From Flavobacteriales bacterium CG18_big_fil_WC_8_21_14_2_50_32_9 (GTDB lineage Bacteria; Bacteroidota; Bacteroidia; Flavobacteriales_E; Vicingaceae), in the NCBI GenBank assembly GCA_002770955.1, contig PCUH01000296.1:1-18356 (forward strand): DNA of 18,356 nucleotides, written 5' to 3'. This document shows, piece by piece, positions 6,684-14,103 of the stretch. The notes under the pieces were generated by a model. That model was given only the letters and a program-made list of their open reading frames with translations, searched no databases and was not told the DNA's origin. The position numbers were made by a program, and so were the translations under genes. Numbering within the stretch: position 1 is the stretch's first letter; each line of letters opens with the position of its first letter.

Positions 6684-6705
6684 ATTCTTTTAAAAAGAAT
6701 TTTTT
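6684..6705 (+). terminator. Rho-independent terminator after the small exported protein
   Basis: ATTCTTTT (6684-6691) and AAAAGAAT (6693-6700) form an 8-bp stem that is followed directly by five T residues. The stem is AT-rich and the loop is a single base on paper, so the end pairs must open. It begins 14 bases after the stop codon at 6670 and separates the small gene from the SulP gene. Confidence 0.5.
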
Positions 6706-6807
6706 AAAACAAACACTTTATTTATCATTTTGTTTTATCACATTTGGCACTTCTCTTTTCTACAAAAGAAGAGTTACACTTTATTTATATTGAAAACTAT
6801 TAAAACT

Positions 6808-8385
6808 ATGACACCAAAAAAATTAAATATGTTTGCTAATCTAAAATCAGATTTTCCTGCTGGGTTAGTAGTCTTTCTTGTTGCACTGCCTCTATGTTTA
6901 GGAGTAGCACTAGCATCAACAGGTCGATCCGATTTGTTGTTTTCAGGGATTATTGCAGGTATTGTTGGGGGTATTGTGGTGGGGTTACTTAGTAATTCAT
7001 CCTTAGGTGTGTCTGGTCCAGCAGCAGGATTGGTAGTAATAGTGTTTACAGCTATAGAAGCATTAGGTAGCTTTGAAGCCTTTTTATTGGCAGTAGTTTT
7101 ATCAGGAATTATTCAATTTATTGCTGGGTATTTAAAAGCAGGAATTATAGGTTATTTCTTTCCTTCTTCTGTTATAAAAGGAATGTTAACAGCAATAGGT
7201 ATAATTCTTATTCTCAAAGAAATTCCCCATGCTTTTGGGTATGATGAAAATTTTATGGGTGATGTTGATTTTGCTCAAAAAGATGGTCAAAATACATTTA
7301 CCGAACTCTACTTTTCTTTGAAATATAGTACTTGGGGTGCAATTATTATAAGCATCATTTCACTAGGACTGTTAATGTTATTTGATACAAATTTCATGAA
7401 AAGAATTGCTTTATTCAAATTCTTACCAGGTGCTTTATTTGTTGTTTTAGTAGGGATATTACTTAACTATTTGTTTAATTTCTTTTCACCAGAGTTAGCA
7501 TTGAGTGGTAAACATTTGGTAGAGCTTCCTGTAGCCTCTTCTGCTCAAGAGTTTATGAGTTTTTTTAAGTTTCCAGATTTTTCAGCCTTCACTAATCCTC
7601 AAGTTTATATGGTAGCTGTTACATTAGCAATTGTAGCAAGTTTAGAAACATTACTCTCAGTAGAAGCAACAGATAAGTTAGATCCACATAAAAGAAGAAC
7701 ATCTACCAATAAAGAATTAAAAGCCCAAGGCATTGGAAATATGGTGTCAGGATTAATTGGCGGACTTCCTGTTACTCAAGTTATAGTAAGAAGCTCTGCA
7801 AATATTGAGTCTGGTGGAAAAACAAAATTAGGAACTATTATCCATGGCTTAATTTTATTGCTTTCGGTAATCATTATTCCTATATTTTTAAATCTTATAC
7901 CTTTGGCTTCTCTAGCTGCAATTCTTTTAATGGTGGGATATAAATTAGCAAAACCAAGTTTATTTAAACAAATGTATCAATTAGGACACGAACAATTTAT
8001 TCCTTTTATTATTACTGTAGTTGCTATTGTAAGTACTGATTTATTGAAAGGAATAGGAATAGGTATGGTTGTGGCTGTTTTTTATATCTTAAGAAAAAAT
8101 TATAAAAACGCACTTAATTTAAGAATTGATGAAGTGGATGGGAAACCGACTTATTACTTAACTTTATCAGAAGAAATAACATTTTTAAATAAAGCCAGTG
8201 TAGCAAAAGCATTAGCTGATATTCCAGAAGATGTTAATTTAATAATAGATGGTTCTAATTCGTACTCCATTTCTTATGATGTGTTGGAAAATATTCAAGA
8301 ATTTGTTAACCACACATCAAAACTAAAAAATATAACTATTGAAACTAAAGGAGTTGATGCAGTTAAAGTGATAGCAGGACATTAA
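6808..8385 (+). CDS. SulP family inorganic anion (probably bicarbonate) transporter
   Basis: Polytopic permease of the SulP/SLC26 family, 525 residues from the ATG at 6808 (MTPKKLNMFANLKSDFPAG). An in-frame TTG at 6730 would add 26 residues that look non-coding and is rejected. The N-terminal core has AGLVVFLVALPLCLGVALASTG and the substrate-site motif GVSGPAAGL at residues 67-75. The central region carries the SVEAxDKLDPHKR and GLIGGLPVTQVIVRSSAN segments typical of the family. The C-terminal ~85 residues form a short cytoplasmic STAS-like domain (NLIIDGSNSYSISYDVLENI). SulP proteins carry sulfate, bicarbonate or other anions; the next gene encodes a carbonic anhydrase, which favours bicarbonate. 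This substrate is an inference. Confidence 0.92.
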   Translation: MTPKKLNMFANLKSDFPAGLVVFLVALPLCLGVALASTGRSDLLFSGIIAGIVGGIVVGLLSNSSLGVSGPAAGLVVIVFTAIEALGSFEAFLLAVVLSGIIQFIAGYLKAGIIGYFFPSSVIKGMLTAIGIILILKEIPHAFGYDENFMGDVDFAQKDGQNTFTELYFSLKYSTWGAIIISIISLGLLMLFDTNFMKRIALFKFLPGALFVVLVGILLNYLFNFFSPELALSGKHLVELPVASSAQEFMSFFKFPDFSAFTNPQVYMVAVTLAIVASLETLLSVEATDKLDPHKRRTSTNKELKAQGIGNMVSGLIGGLPVTQVIVRSSANIESGGKTKLGTIIHGLILLLSVIIIPIFLNLIPLASLAAILLMVGYKLAKPSLFKQMYQLGHEQFIPFIITVVAIVSTDLLKGIGIGMVVAVFYILRKNYKNALNLRIDEVDGKPTYYLTLSEEITFLNKASVAKALADIPEDVNLIIDGSNSYSISYDVLENIQEFVNHTSKLKNITIETKGVDAVKVIAGH

Positions 8386-8393
8386 CCCACTTT

Positions 8394-8425
8394 ATTCATG
8401 CAAAAGCGAAGCGAATTGTATGAAT
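8394..8425 (+). terminator. Hairpin after the SulP gene
   Basis: ATTCATGCAA (8394-8403) pairs with TTGTATGAAT (8416-8425), 10 bp with one G-T pair. The 12-base loop (AAGCGAAGCGAA) can itself form a CG/CG mini-stem. There is no T-tract, so it may attenuate or stabilise the transcript instead of ending it; the carbonic anhydrase gene has no obvious promoter of its own. Confidence 0.4.
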
Positions 8426-8437
8426 GTGCTATATCGA

Positions 8438-8492
8438 AGAAAATTTGTGAACCGAGCTTGCGAGTTCAACGAAGTTAATTTTCTGGGATAAG
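8438..8492 (+). repeat. 50-bp dispersed repeat, copy 2
   Basis: Positions 8438-8487 are identical to 1973-2022, in the same orientation, with one mismatch in the 5-base extension. It lies in the leader of the carbonic anhydrase gene, 30 bases before the ATG, and directly after the hairpin at 8394-8425. Terminal AGAAAATT/AATTTTCT pairing closes the fold. Confidence 0.85.
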
Positions 8493-8521
8493 ATTAATAA
8501 TAACATTAAAAAACAATAATT

Positions 8522-9160
8522 ATGGAAAATATACTTTACAAACAACTATTAGATAATAATAAAATTTGGGTTCAATCTAAATTAGATTTAGATCAAAATT
8601 ATTTTAAAAAGTTAGCCAACGGACAACAACCACCTGTATTATGGATAGGCTGTGCAGATAGTAGAGTTCCTGCTAACGAAATTATTGGAGCTCAACCAGG
8701 AGAAGTGTTTGTGCATAGAAATATCGCAAATATGGTAATACATTCAGATATGAATATGTTGAGTGTTCTCGATTATGCAGTGAATGCTCTAAAAGTAAAA
8801 CACGTTATTGTCTGTGGTCATTATGGTTGTGGTGGAATTGCAGCAGCAATGGGAAATCAACACATTGGAATAATTGATAACTGGATTAGACACATTAAAG
8901 ATGTTTATCGTTTTCACCAAGATGAGTTAGATGCGATTATTGATGAAAAAGATAGATTCAATAGGTATGTAGAACTCAATGTGGTTGAGCAAGTTTTTGA
9001 TTTAGCAAAAACGTCCATCGTTCAAAATGCTTGGGAAAATAAGCACGAATTAAATATTCATGGATGGGTTTATGGAATTGATTCAGGTTTAATAAAAGAC
9101 TTGAATGTGAATTTCAAAAACAATGATGAATTAGATGAAGTCTATCAATTAAAGTTTTAA
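8522..9160 (+). CDS. Beta-class carbonic anhydrase
   Basis: Zinc enzyme that interconverts CO2 and bicarbonate in the cytoplasm. At 212 residues it has the usual length. The zinc ligands are visible as Cys44 (WIGCADSRVP), His100 and Cys103 (VCGHYGCGG), and the Asp46-Arg48 dyad that controls ligand exchange is present. The IHGWVYGIDSGLI stretch near the C-terminus is the conserved end of the fold. The start is ATG at 8522 with an A-rich leader. It follows the SulP gene by 136 bases that contain a hairpin and the 50-bp repeat, and is followed after 11 bases by a barrel protein, so the last two are surely co-transcribed. The pairing with SulP suggests handling of imported bicarbonate. Confidence 0.95.
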   Translation: MENILYKQLLDNNKIWVQSKLDLDQNYFKKLANGQQPPVLWIGCADSRVPANEIIGAQPGEVFVHRNIANMVIHSDMNMLSVLDYAVNALKVKHVIVCGHYGCGGIAAAMGNQHIGIIDNWIRHIKDVYRFHQDELDAIIDEKDRFNRYVELNVVEQVFDLAKTSIVQNAWENKHELNIHGWVYGIDSGLIKDLNVNFKNNDELDEVYQLKF

Positions 9161-9171
9161 AATCAAAAATT

Positions 9172-10041
9172 ATGAAAGTTTTTCTATTTCTCAGTTTGTT
9201 TTTCTCACTTTCTAGCATTTTTTCTCAAGAAAAAGATAGTATGAAAGCCGAAAAAGACAGATTAGATAGCCTTTATATTGAAGAAGTTGAAAATCATCGT
9301 AAAACAGCTAAAATTCTTCATGCCGAGCCTCTTTTTATTGATTTAATTAGAGACTTGGGTGCAAGAAAAGGCGAAAAAGAATGGAATGTTGGCTTTGGAT
9401 TAACAGATAATGACCAATTTGATAGTTATGAAACTTTGGTGGAATATGAATGGGCACCTATTAATAGGCTTGGCTTTGAAATAGAAGTACCCTTCACTTT
9501 CTTTTACCCAACAACCGAAGACAGAGTTAACGATGGGATACCTCAAAATAAAATGAATGGCTTAAAACTGGCTGCACAATATTCTTTTTTTGTATCTGAA
9601 AAATTAAATACCACGCTTGCTATAGGCTATTTAAACGAATTTGAATTTACTACTTTTAATAATTACGGAAAAGAACAATTCATAGAAGGCAACACCTATA
9701 ATCCTTTTTTTGTTGCAGCAAAACGTTGGGGACAAAATTTTCATACGCTAATTTATACAGGGCCAGAATTTCAGCAACATTTTTCTAATACTAAATTCCA
9801 TACCATCTGGCAAATAAATTCTAGTATTCATTATATGATAGATGGAACAAGAAATTTTATTGGACTTGAATTTAACAAGGAATTTACATCCAATGATTTT
9901 GATATGACAATCAGACCTCAAATGAGGTTGGGAATTTCAGAGAATTTATTGATAGGAATTGTCGCTGGAATACCTATAAAAAGGGAAAACCAACGATTTA
10001 GTTCTTTTTTTAGATTGATTTATGAACCCAAGCATAAATAA
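9172..10041 (+). CDS. Predicted outer-membrane beta-barrel protein, conserved HAEPL motif
   Basis: A 289-residue exported protein. The N-terminal hydrophobic stretch (residues ~2-18, ending SIFSQ) is a signal peptide. Residues 20-48 are a charged helical segment, followed by a strongly patterned motif HAEPLFIDLIRDLGARKGE at 50-68. From residue ~70 on, alternating polar/hydrophobic strands with aromatic ends (WNVGFGL, YETLVEYEWA, LGFEIEVPFTF, TLAIGYL) suggest a porin-like barrel. The enzymatic function is unknown and I would not trust automatic names based on the motif. It lies 11 bases after the carbonic anhydrase, so it probably belongs to the same transcript and may admit the substrate of the SulP/anhydrase pair across the outer membrane. 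That role is inference. Confidence 0.72.
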   Translation: MKVFLFLSLFFSLSSIFSQEKDSMKAEKDRLDSLYIEEVENHRKTAKILHAEPLFIDLIRDLGARKGEKEWNVGFGLTDNDQFDSYETLVEYEWAPINRLGFEIEVPFTFFYPTTEDRVNDGIPQNKMNGLKLAAQYSFFVSEKLNTTLAIGYLNEFEFTTFNNYGKEQFIEGNTYNPFFVAAKRWGQNFHTLIYTGPEFQQHFSNTKFHTIWQINSSIHYMIDGTRNFIGLEFNKEFTSNDFDMTIRPQMRLGISENLLIGIVAGIPIKRENQRFSSFFRLIYEPKHK

Positions 10042-10060
10042 AAATAAATTTCTATTTTTT
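10040..10060 (+). terminator. Weak AT-only hairpin with T run after the barrel gene
   Basis: AAAAATA (10040-10046) and TATTTTT (10053-10059) can form a 7-bp stem with a 6-base loop, ending in T residues. All pairs are A-T, so stability is low. It overlaps the stop codon and precedes the next promoter. Confidence 0.25.
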
Positions 10061-10089
10061 GAAGGTTGTGTTTTTTTAGTATATATTTG
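10058..10089 (+). promoter_or_regulatory. Bacteroidota-type promoter for the two-lipoprotein operon
   Basis: TTTG at 10058-10061, a 20-base spacer, then TATATTTG at 10082-10089: both boxes match the consensus and the spacing is right. The transcript should start around 10094, leaving a leader of about 25 bases before the ATG at 10119. This is the best promoter in the window. Confidence 0.6.
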
Positions 10090-10118
10090 TTATTCGTTTA
10101 ACAAAAAAATATTTTACA

Positions 10119-10664
10119 ATGAAAAATATAGCCTTTATACTTTTATTATTCTCTTTTATCTCTTTTTTTTCCTGTGATAATGAAGAAAAATCTACTGATG
10201 AAAACAAAATCATTGTGCTTAAAGGGTATGAAGAATTAGACCTAACCCAATGGGGATTCCCAATGTCAGTTATGGTTCCCGATGCCGAAAATAACGGAGA
10301 AGCTCAAGTAACATTAACCAATAGAGGTGCGTTGGAAATTATTGTCGGACAGAGTTTTGGTATAGAAATTATTTACGGAGAAGGTGACATTGAATTACTT
10401 AAAATGGATTTAGAAGAAGATTTAGTTTTTTCATCTGAAATAGTGAAAGAAGACTCAACACTCTTAATTTATAAGCAAGATATTCCAGAATCTGGAATAA
10501 AAACCCAACATCACTTTTTTTATAAAACACTTATAGGAAATGATATTTATGAAGTTCGTGATTTGCAAGGAGAGCAATATGGCGAAAAAATGATTGAAGA
10601 CATGATAAAAGCAGCTCAAACACTTCGATTTACCCCAATAACCTCGAGCGAACCAAAAGTATAA
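10119..10664 (+). CDS. Predicted lipoprotein of unknown function
   Basis: A 181-residue protein with a lipoprotein signal: hydrophobic residues 3-18 and lipobox SFFSC with the modified cysteine at position 19, followed by an acidic run (DNEEKSTDEN). The mature part has no domain I recognise. It contains alternating beta strands (IIVLKGYEELDLTQWGFPMSVMVP; GALEIIVGQSFGIEIIYGEGDIELLKMDL) and a helix near the C-terminus (YGEKMIEDMIKAAQTL). The start is ATG at 10119, behind the promoter at 10058-10089. The DUF4296-type gene starts 5 bases after its stop, so the two form an operon. Localisation to the periplasm-facing or surface membrane leaflet is expected; a task cannot be assigned. Confidence 0.8.
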   Translation: MKNIAFILLLFSFISFFSCDNEEKSTDENKIIVLKGYEELDLTQWGFPMSVMVPDAENNGEAQVTLTNRGALEIIVGQSFGIEIIYGEGDIELLKMDLEEDLVFSSEIVKEDSTLLIYKQDIPESGIKTQHHFFYKTLIGNDIYEVRDLQGEQYGEKMIEDMIKAAQTLRFTPITSSEPKV

Positions 10665-10669
10665 GCAAT

Positions 10670-11017
10670 ATGGTAAGAATATGTTTCTTATGCTTGTTTT
10701 TGCTTAGCGTTTACTCCTGCAAACAGAAAACCCAAATTCCATCAAACTTATTAGATGAGGATAAAATGGTTGAAATAATTACTCAAATAGAAATTACTCA
10801 AGCTTATTTTAAAATTAAAAGTATAGCAGAAGATTCACTATTATTTACTAATAATTATCAGGAACAAATTTTTGATACAATCTTTAGTCAGTACAATATT
10901 TCTTATGATGTATTTAATAGTAGTTTAATGCATTATTCTTCAGAACCCAAAAAAATGGAAGAAATATATTCAAAAGTATTAGTATCACTTTCCGAACAAC
11001 AAGCATCATTTCAATAA
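10670..11017 (+). CDS. DUF4296-type lipoprotein
   Basis: A 115-residue protein with a short lipoprotein signal (lipobox SVYSC, modified Cys17). The mature sequence matches my recollection of the DUF4296 pattern in Bacteroidota: IPSNLLDEDKMVEIITQIEITQAYF, then a Q-E-Q-I-F-D-x-I-F-x-x-Y-N-I-S segment, then SSLMHYSSEPKKMEEIYSKV. It is predicted to be almost wholly helical. No function is established for this family. The start is ATG at 10670, immediately behind the upstream lipoprotein gene. porQ follows after 90 bases. The assignment rests on pattern recognition without a profile search. Confidence 0.78.
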   Translation: MVRICFLCLFLLSVYSCKQKTQIPSNLLDEDKMVEIITQIEITQAYFKIKSIAEDSLLFTNNYQEQIFDTIFSQYNISYDVFNSSLMHYSSEPKKMEEIYSKVLVSLSEQQASFQ

Positions 11018-11107
11018 TAACGATACTGATGAAATAACTTGCACAATATTTAATCTATTATTACGTAATTTAGCCAACCATTGAAAGACTAAAGAACATC
11101 GAACTAA

Positions 11108-12220
11108 ATGAGAATAGTACTATTTCTGTTTTTTTTATTCACCTATAATATTTTAAATGCTCAAATAGGAGGGGAAAAAGTATTTAACTTTCTCGATATA
11201 CCTGTTTCTGCTAGACAAGGAGCCCTTGGCGGAAGTGTTATTGCCATAAAAGATGATGACCCTAATTTATCCATAGACAATCCATCTTTATTAACTGCTG
11301 AAATGCACAGTTCACTTACTTTTACTTATTTAAATTATTTTTCAGACATTAATTATGGATATTTTTCCTACATCAATGATTTTAAAAAATATGGAACATT
11401 TTCAGCTGGAATTAAATACATTGATTATGGAAAATTTTTGGAAACAGACGAAGGAGGTAATGAATTAGGAAGTTTTTCGGCAGCGGAATATGCATTTATA
11501 CTAGGTTGGGGGAAAAACATTGACTCCTCTTTTTCGGTAGGTGCAAATTTAAAACCCATTTATTCCAGACTTTATTTTAATTCATCCGTAGCCTTGGCAC
11601 TTGATGTAGTAGGTACGTATCATAATTCTTCAAAAAACTTTACCACATCATTATTAATCAGAAACATAGGGAGGCAACTCACAACTTATACCGAAGATGC
11701 TAAAAGAGAAGCTTTACCCTTTCAAATCCAAGCAGGAATTTCGAAAAAATTAGCTCACACACCCATTCGTCTTAATGTTGACCTCATTCATTTACAAAAT
11801 TGGAACTTAGCTTTTAATGATTCTACCATTGCTACAAACCAAAACAATGACTTAACTCAAGAGGAAAAAAATGAACGAAACAAAACAGGAATTACAAGTG
11901 AGTTTTTTAGACATGTTGTTGCAGGAGTGGAATTTTTACCATCAAAAAATTTTATGATACGATTTGGCTATAATTTCAAAAGACGTTCAGAGCTTGCTTT
12001 TGATAATAGAGGAAAATTGGTTGGATTTAGTTGGGGAGTAGGCTTCCGAATTAAAAAAATTCATATCAGCTACGGAAGTGCAAGTTATCATTTAGCAGGT
12101 TCTTCCAATCATTTCACAATTACTACCAATATTTCAGATTATTATAAGAAAAATCAAGTGATTACCGATAAACCTAAAAGAGAAAGAAAAGTCCGAAACA
12201 AAAAAACTTCCACAGAATGA
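11108..12220 (+). CDS. porQ: Type IX secretion system protein PorQ
   Basis: Outer-membrane barrel of the FadL-like PorV/PorQ group. In the T9SS, PorQ belongs with PorU, PorV and PorZ to the surface attachment complex that processes and anchors cargo. A signal peptide occupies residues 1-19 (cleavage after ILNA). The mature N-terminus has the family sequence GGEKVFNFLDIPVSARQGALGGS and then DDPNLSIDNPSLL. Alternating barrel strands continue to about residue 350, after which the tail is basic (KPKRERKVRNKK). The length of 370 residues is normal. The stop overlaps the start of cmk by 4 bases, a conserved pairing. The left-edge gene of this window is a cargo of this system. Confidence 0.9.
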   Translation: MRIVLFLFFLFTYNILNAQIGGEKVFNFLDIPVSARQGALGGSVIAIKDDDPNLSIDNPSLLTAEMHSSLTFTYLNYFSDINYGYFSYINDFKKYGTFSAGIKYIDYGKFLETDEGGNELGSFSAAEYAFILGWGKNIDSSFSVGANLKPIYSRLYFNSSVALALDVVGTYHNSSKNFTTSLLIRNIGRQLTTYTEDAKREALPFQIQAGISKKLAHTPIRLNVDLIHLQNWNLAFNDSTIATNQNNDLTQEEKNERNKTGITSEFFRHVVAGVEFLPSKNFMIRFGYNFKRRSELAFDNRGKLVGFSWGVGFRIKKIHISYGSASYHLAGSSNHFTITTNISDYYKKNQVITDKPKRERKVRNKKTSTE

Positions 12221-12906
12221 AAAAAATAATAATTGCAATTGACGGATATTCTTCCTGTGGAAAAAGCACTTTAGCAAAACAATTGGCTAGAAAACTTAAT
12301 TATGTATATATCGATACGGGAGCAATGTATAGAGCAGTTGCATTATTTGCATTGCAAAATGGATTTATTGATGTCGATTTTTTTGATGAAAAAGCATTGA
12401 TTCAACACTTAGATAAAATAAATGTATCCTTCTCATTCAACTCAAAACTTAATACTTCTGAAACTTTTTTGAATGGAAAAAACATAGAAAGAGAAATTAG
12501 AGGAATTACCATTTCTAATTTAGTAAGCAAAATAGCAAAAATAAAGGAAGTACGTGCCAAAATGGTAGAGCTTCAACGAGAAATGGGTAAGAAAAAAGGG
12601 TTAGTTATGGACGGAAGAGATATTGGCTCAGTAGTTTTTCCTAATGCTGAATTAAAAATTTTTATGACTGCAGCTTTTGAAATTAGAGCAAAACGAAGAT
12701 TTGATGAACTAAAAGCTAAAGGCGACAACACTTCCTATGAAGCCGTTTTGAAAAATATTGTTTCGAGAGATGATGATGATACCAGCAGAACTGAAAACCC
12801 ATTAATAAAAGCACATGATGCTGTTGTTCTTGATAATTCCAACATTAACCAAGAAGAACAATTTCTTATAGTGATGAATTTGGTTAATGAAAAATTAAAA
12901 TCATAA
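12217..12906 (+). CDS. cmk: (d)CMP kinase
   Basis: Phosphorylates CMP and dCMP to the diphosphates using ATP, a step in pyrimidine nucleotide recycling. The protein is 229 residues. The P-loop is at residues 10-18 (GYSSCGKST), the substrate-binding YIDTGAMYRA at 31-40, and the conserved DGRDIGSVVFP begins near residue 132. A LID-like arginine-rich segment (KRRFDEL; SRDDDDTSR) follows. The start is ATG at 12217, overlapping the porQ stop by 4 bases (ATGA type), so translation is coupled. A hairpin follows at 12922. All catalytic motifs are present. Confidence 0.95.
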   Translation: MKKIIIAIDGYSSCGKSTLAKQLARKLNYVYIDTGAMYRAVALFALQNGFIDVDFFDEKALIQHLDKINVSFSFNSKLNTSETFLNGKNIEREIRGITISNLVSKIAKIKEVRAKMVELQREMGKKKGLVMDGRDIGSVVFPNAELKIFMTAAFEIRAKRRFDELKAKGDNTSYEAVLKNIVSRDDDDTSRTENPLIKAHDAVVLDNSNINQEEQFLIVMNLVNEKLKS

Positions 12907-12921
12907 ACAACTTTATTTCTA

Positions 12922-12952
12922 ACTTTTTAACCTCTAATAGGTTATCAAAAGT
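12922..12952 (+). terminator. Hairpin after cmk
   Basis: ACTTTT-TAACCT pairs with AGGTTA-AAAAGT across a 5-base loop (CTAAT), with a 2-base bulge (TC) in the 3' arm. It begins 15 bases after the cmk stop. No T-tract follows, so termination strength is doubtful; it partly overlaps the palindrome at 12951-12964. Confidence 0.4.
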
Positions 12953-12964
12953 CTTTATAAAGAC
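12951..12964. promoter_or_regulatory. 14-bp perfect palindrome upstream of ilvE
   Basis: GTCTTTATAAAGAC reads the same on both strands and lies 34 bases upstream of the ilvE -7 box. Its position just upstream of the expected -33 region suits an operator. No regulator is known to bind it; chance occurrence in AT-rich DNA is possible. Confidence 0.3.
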
Positions 12965-12997
12965 ACCAAATTCGTTTTACATTACCATAAAAAATAG

Positions 12998-13005
12998 TAA
13001 ATTTG
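12998..13005 (+). promoter_or_regulatory. -7 promoter element of ilvE
   Basis: TAAATTTG matches TAnnTTTG. Only a poor -33 (TTCG at 12971-12974, spacer 23) is seen. The in-frame TTG at 13003-13005 forms the end of this box, which supports ATG 13036 (or 13033) as the true ilvE start. Confidence 0.45.
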
Positions 13006-13035
13006 ATACCGTTATTAAAAAGAACTAGAATAATG

Positions 13036-14103
13036 ATGGATACAATCAGTAATATTCAAATCGAAAAAGTTAAAACCTCTAAAATTCAGTCGGTTGATTT
13101 TAAAAATATACAATTTGGAAAACAATTTTCAGATCACATGTTTGTTGCCGATTATAAAAATGGAGAATGGAAAAACTTAAAAATTGTTCCTTACGCTCCT
13201 ATTTCAATCAGTCCTTCATGTGCCGCAATTCATTATGGTCAATCTGTTTTTGAAGGAATGAAAGCTTATAAAGATAGTGATGGAAATGTATTGTTGTTTC
13301 GTCCTACCGAAAATGCCAAAAGAATAAATATGTCAGCCAAAAGAATGTGTATGCCTGAAATTCCTGAAACATTATTTATGGATGCAATACATCAATTGGT
13401 TGAATTAGATGCTGATTGGGTTCCAGTAGCAGAAGATAGTTCTTTATATATTAGACCATTTATTTTTGCCAGCGAAGAATTATTGGGCGTTAGACCAGCC
13501 GAAGAATATAAATTTATGATTATTACATCTCCAGTTTCTTCTTATTATACTGGACCAGTAGATGTAAAAATTGAAACACATTATACACGAGCATCTGAAG
13601 GTGGTGTTGGTTTTGCTAAAGCAGCAGGTAATTATGCAGCAGCATTATATCCCGCAAAACTAGGTCAAGATCAAGGCTATAAACAACTTATTTGGACGGA
13701 TGCGAACACACATGAATATATTGAAGAATCTGGTACAATGAATGTTATGTTTTTAATAAATAATGTTTTAATTACACCATCAATTTCACTTCATACTACT
13801 TTAGCTGGAATTACAAGAGATAGTATTTTAACCTTAGCTAAAGAAATTGGAATAAAAGTGGAAGAACGAAGAGTTTCTGTTAAAGAAGTGGTTGATGCAG
13901 CTCGTAAAAATCTACTTCAAGATGCTTTTGGAACTGGAACCGCAGCAACTATTGCTCAAATAGCCTCAATTACATTTAATGATGAGCGTTTTGAATTAGC
14001 TCCTTTAGAGCAAAGAACGGTTTCTAATCAAATTTCAACCCTTATTCAAAACATTAAAAGAGGAAGAGTTGTTGATACCCATAATTGGATAGACAAACTC
14101 TAA
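13036..14103 (+). CDS. ilvE: Branched-chain amino acid aminotransferase
   Basis: PLP enzyme of fold type IV that makes leucine, isoleucine and valine from their 2-oxo acids with glutamate as donor, or the reverse. From ATG 13036 it has 355 residues, the size of the larger (mammal-like) bacterial class. The Schiff-base lysine is Lys195 in GFAKAAGNYAA. Further signature segments are YGQSVFEGMKAY, LYIRPFIFASEELLGV, YIEESGTMNVMF and the cofactor-phosphate loop around GTGTAATIAQI. The frame is open to a TTG at 13003, but that codon lies in the -7 promoter box, so ATG 13036 or 13033 is preferred. The gene has no partner genes of the pathway here. Its TAA overlaps the stop of the opposing minus-strand gene. 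Confidence 0.95.
   Translation: MDTISNIQIEKVKTSKIQSVDFKNIQFGKQFSDHMFVADYKNGEWKNLKIVPYAPISISPSCAAIHYGQSVFEGMKAYKDSDGNVLLFRPTENAKRINMSAKRMCMPEIPETLFMDAIHQLVELDADWVPVAEDSSLYIRPFIFASEELLGVRPAEEYKFMIITSPVSSYYTGPVDVKIETHYTRASEGGVGFAKAAGNYAAALYPAKLGQDQGYKQLIWTDANTHEYIEESGTMNVMFLINNVLITPSISLHTTLAGITRDSILTLAKEIGIKVEERRVSVKEVVDAARKNLLQDAFGTGTAATIAQIASITFNDERFELAPLEQRTVSNQISTLIQNIKRGRVVDTHNWIDKL

Noticed and set aside
6730..6807. N-terminal extension of the SulP gene from a TTG
   Set aside because: The 26 extra residues (MFYHIWHFSFLQ...) resemble translated intergenic DNA; the ATG at 6808 gives the normal SulP N-terminus.
13003..13035. N-terminal extension of ilvE from TTG
   Set aside because: The TTG is part of the -7 box TAAATTTG, so the transcript should start downstream of it.
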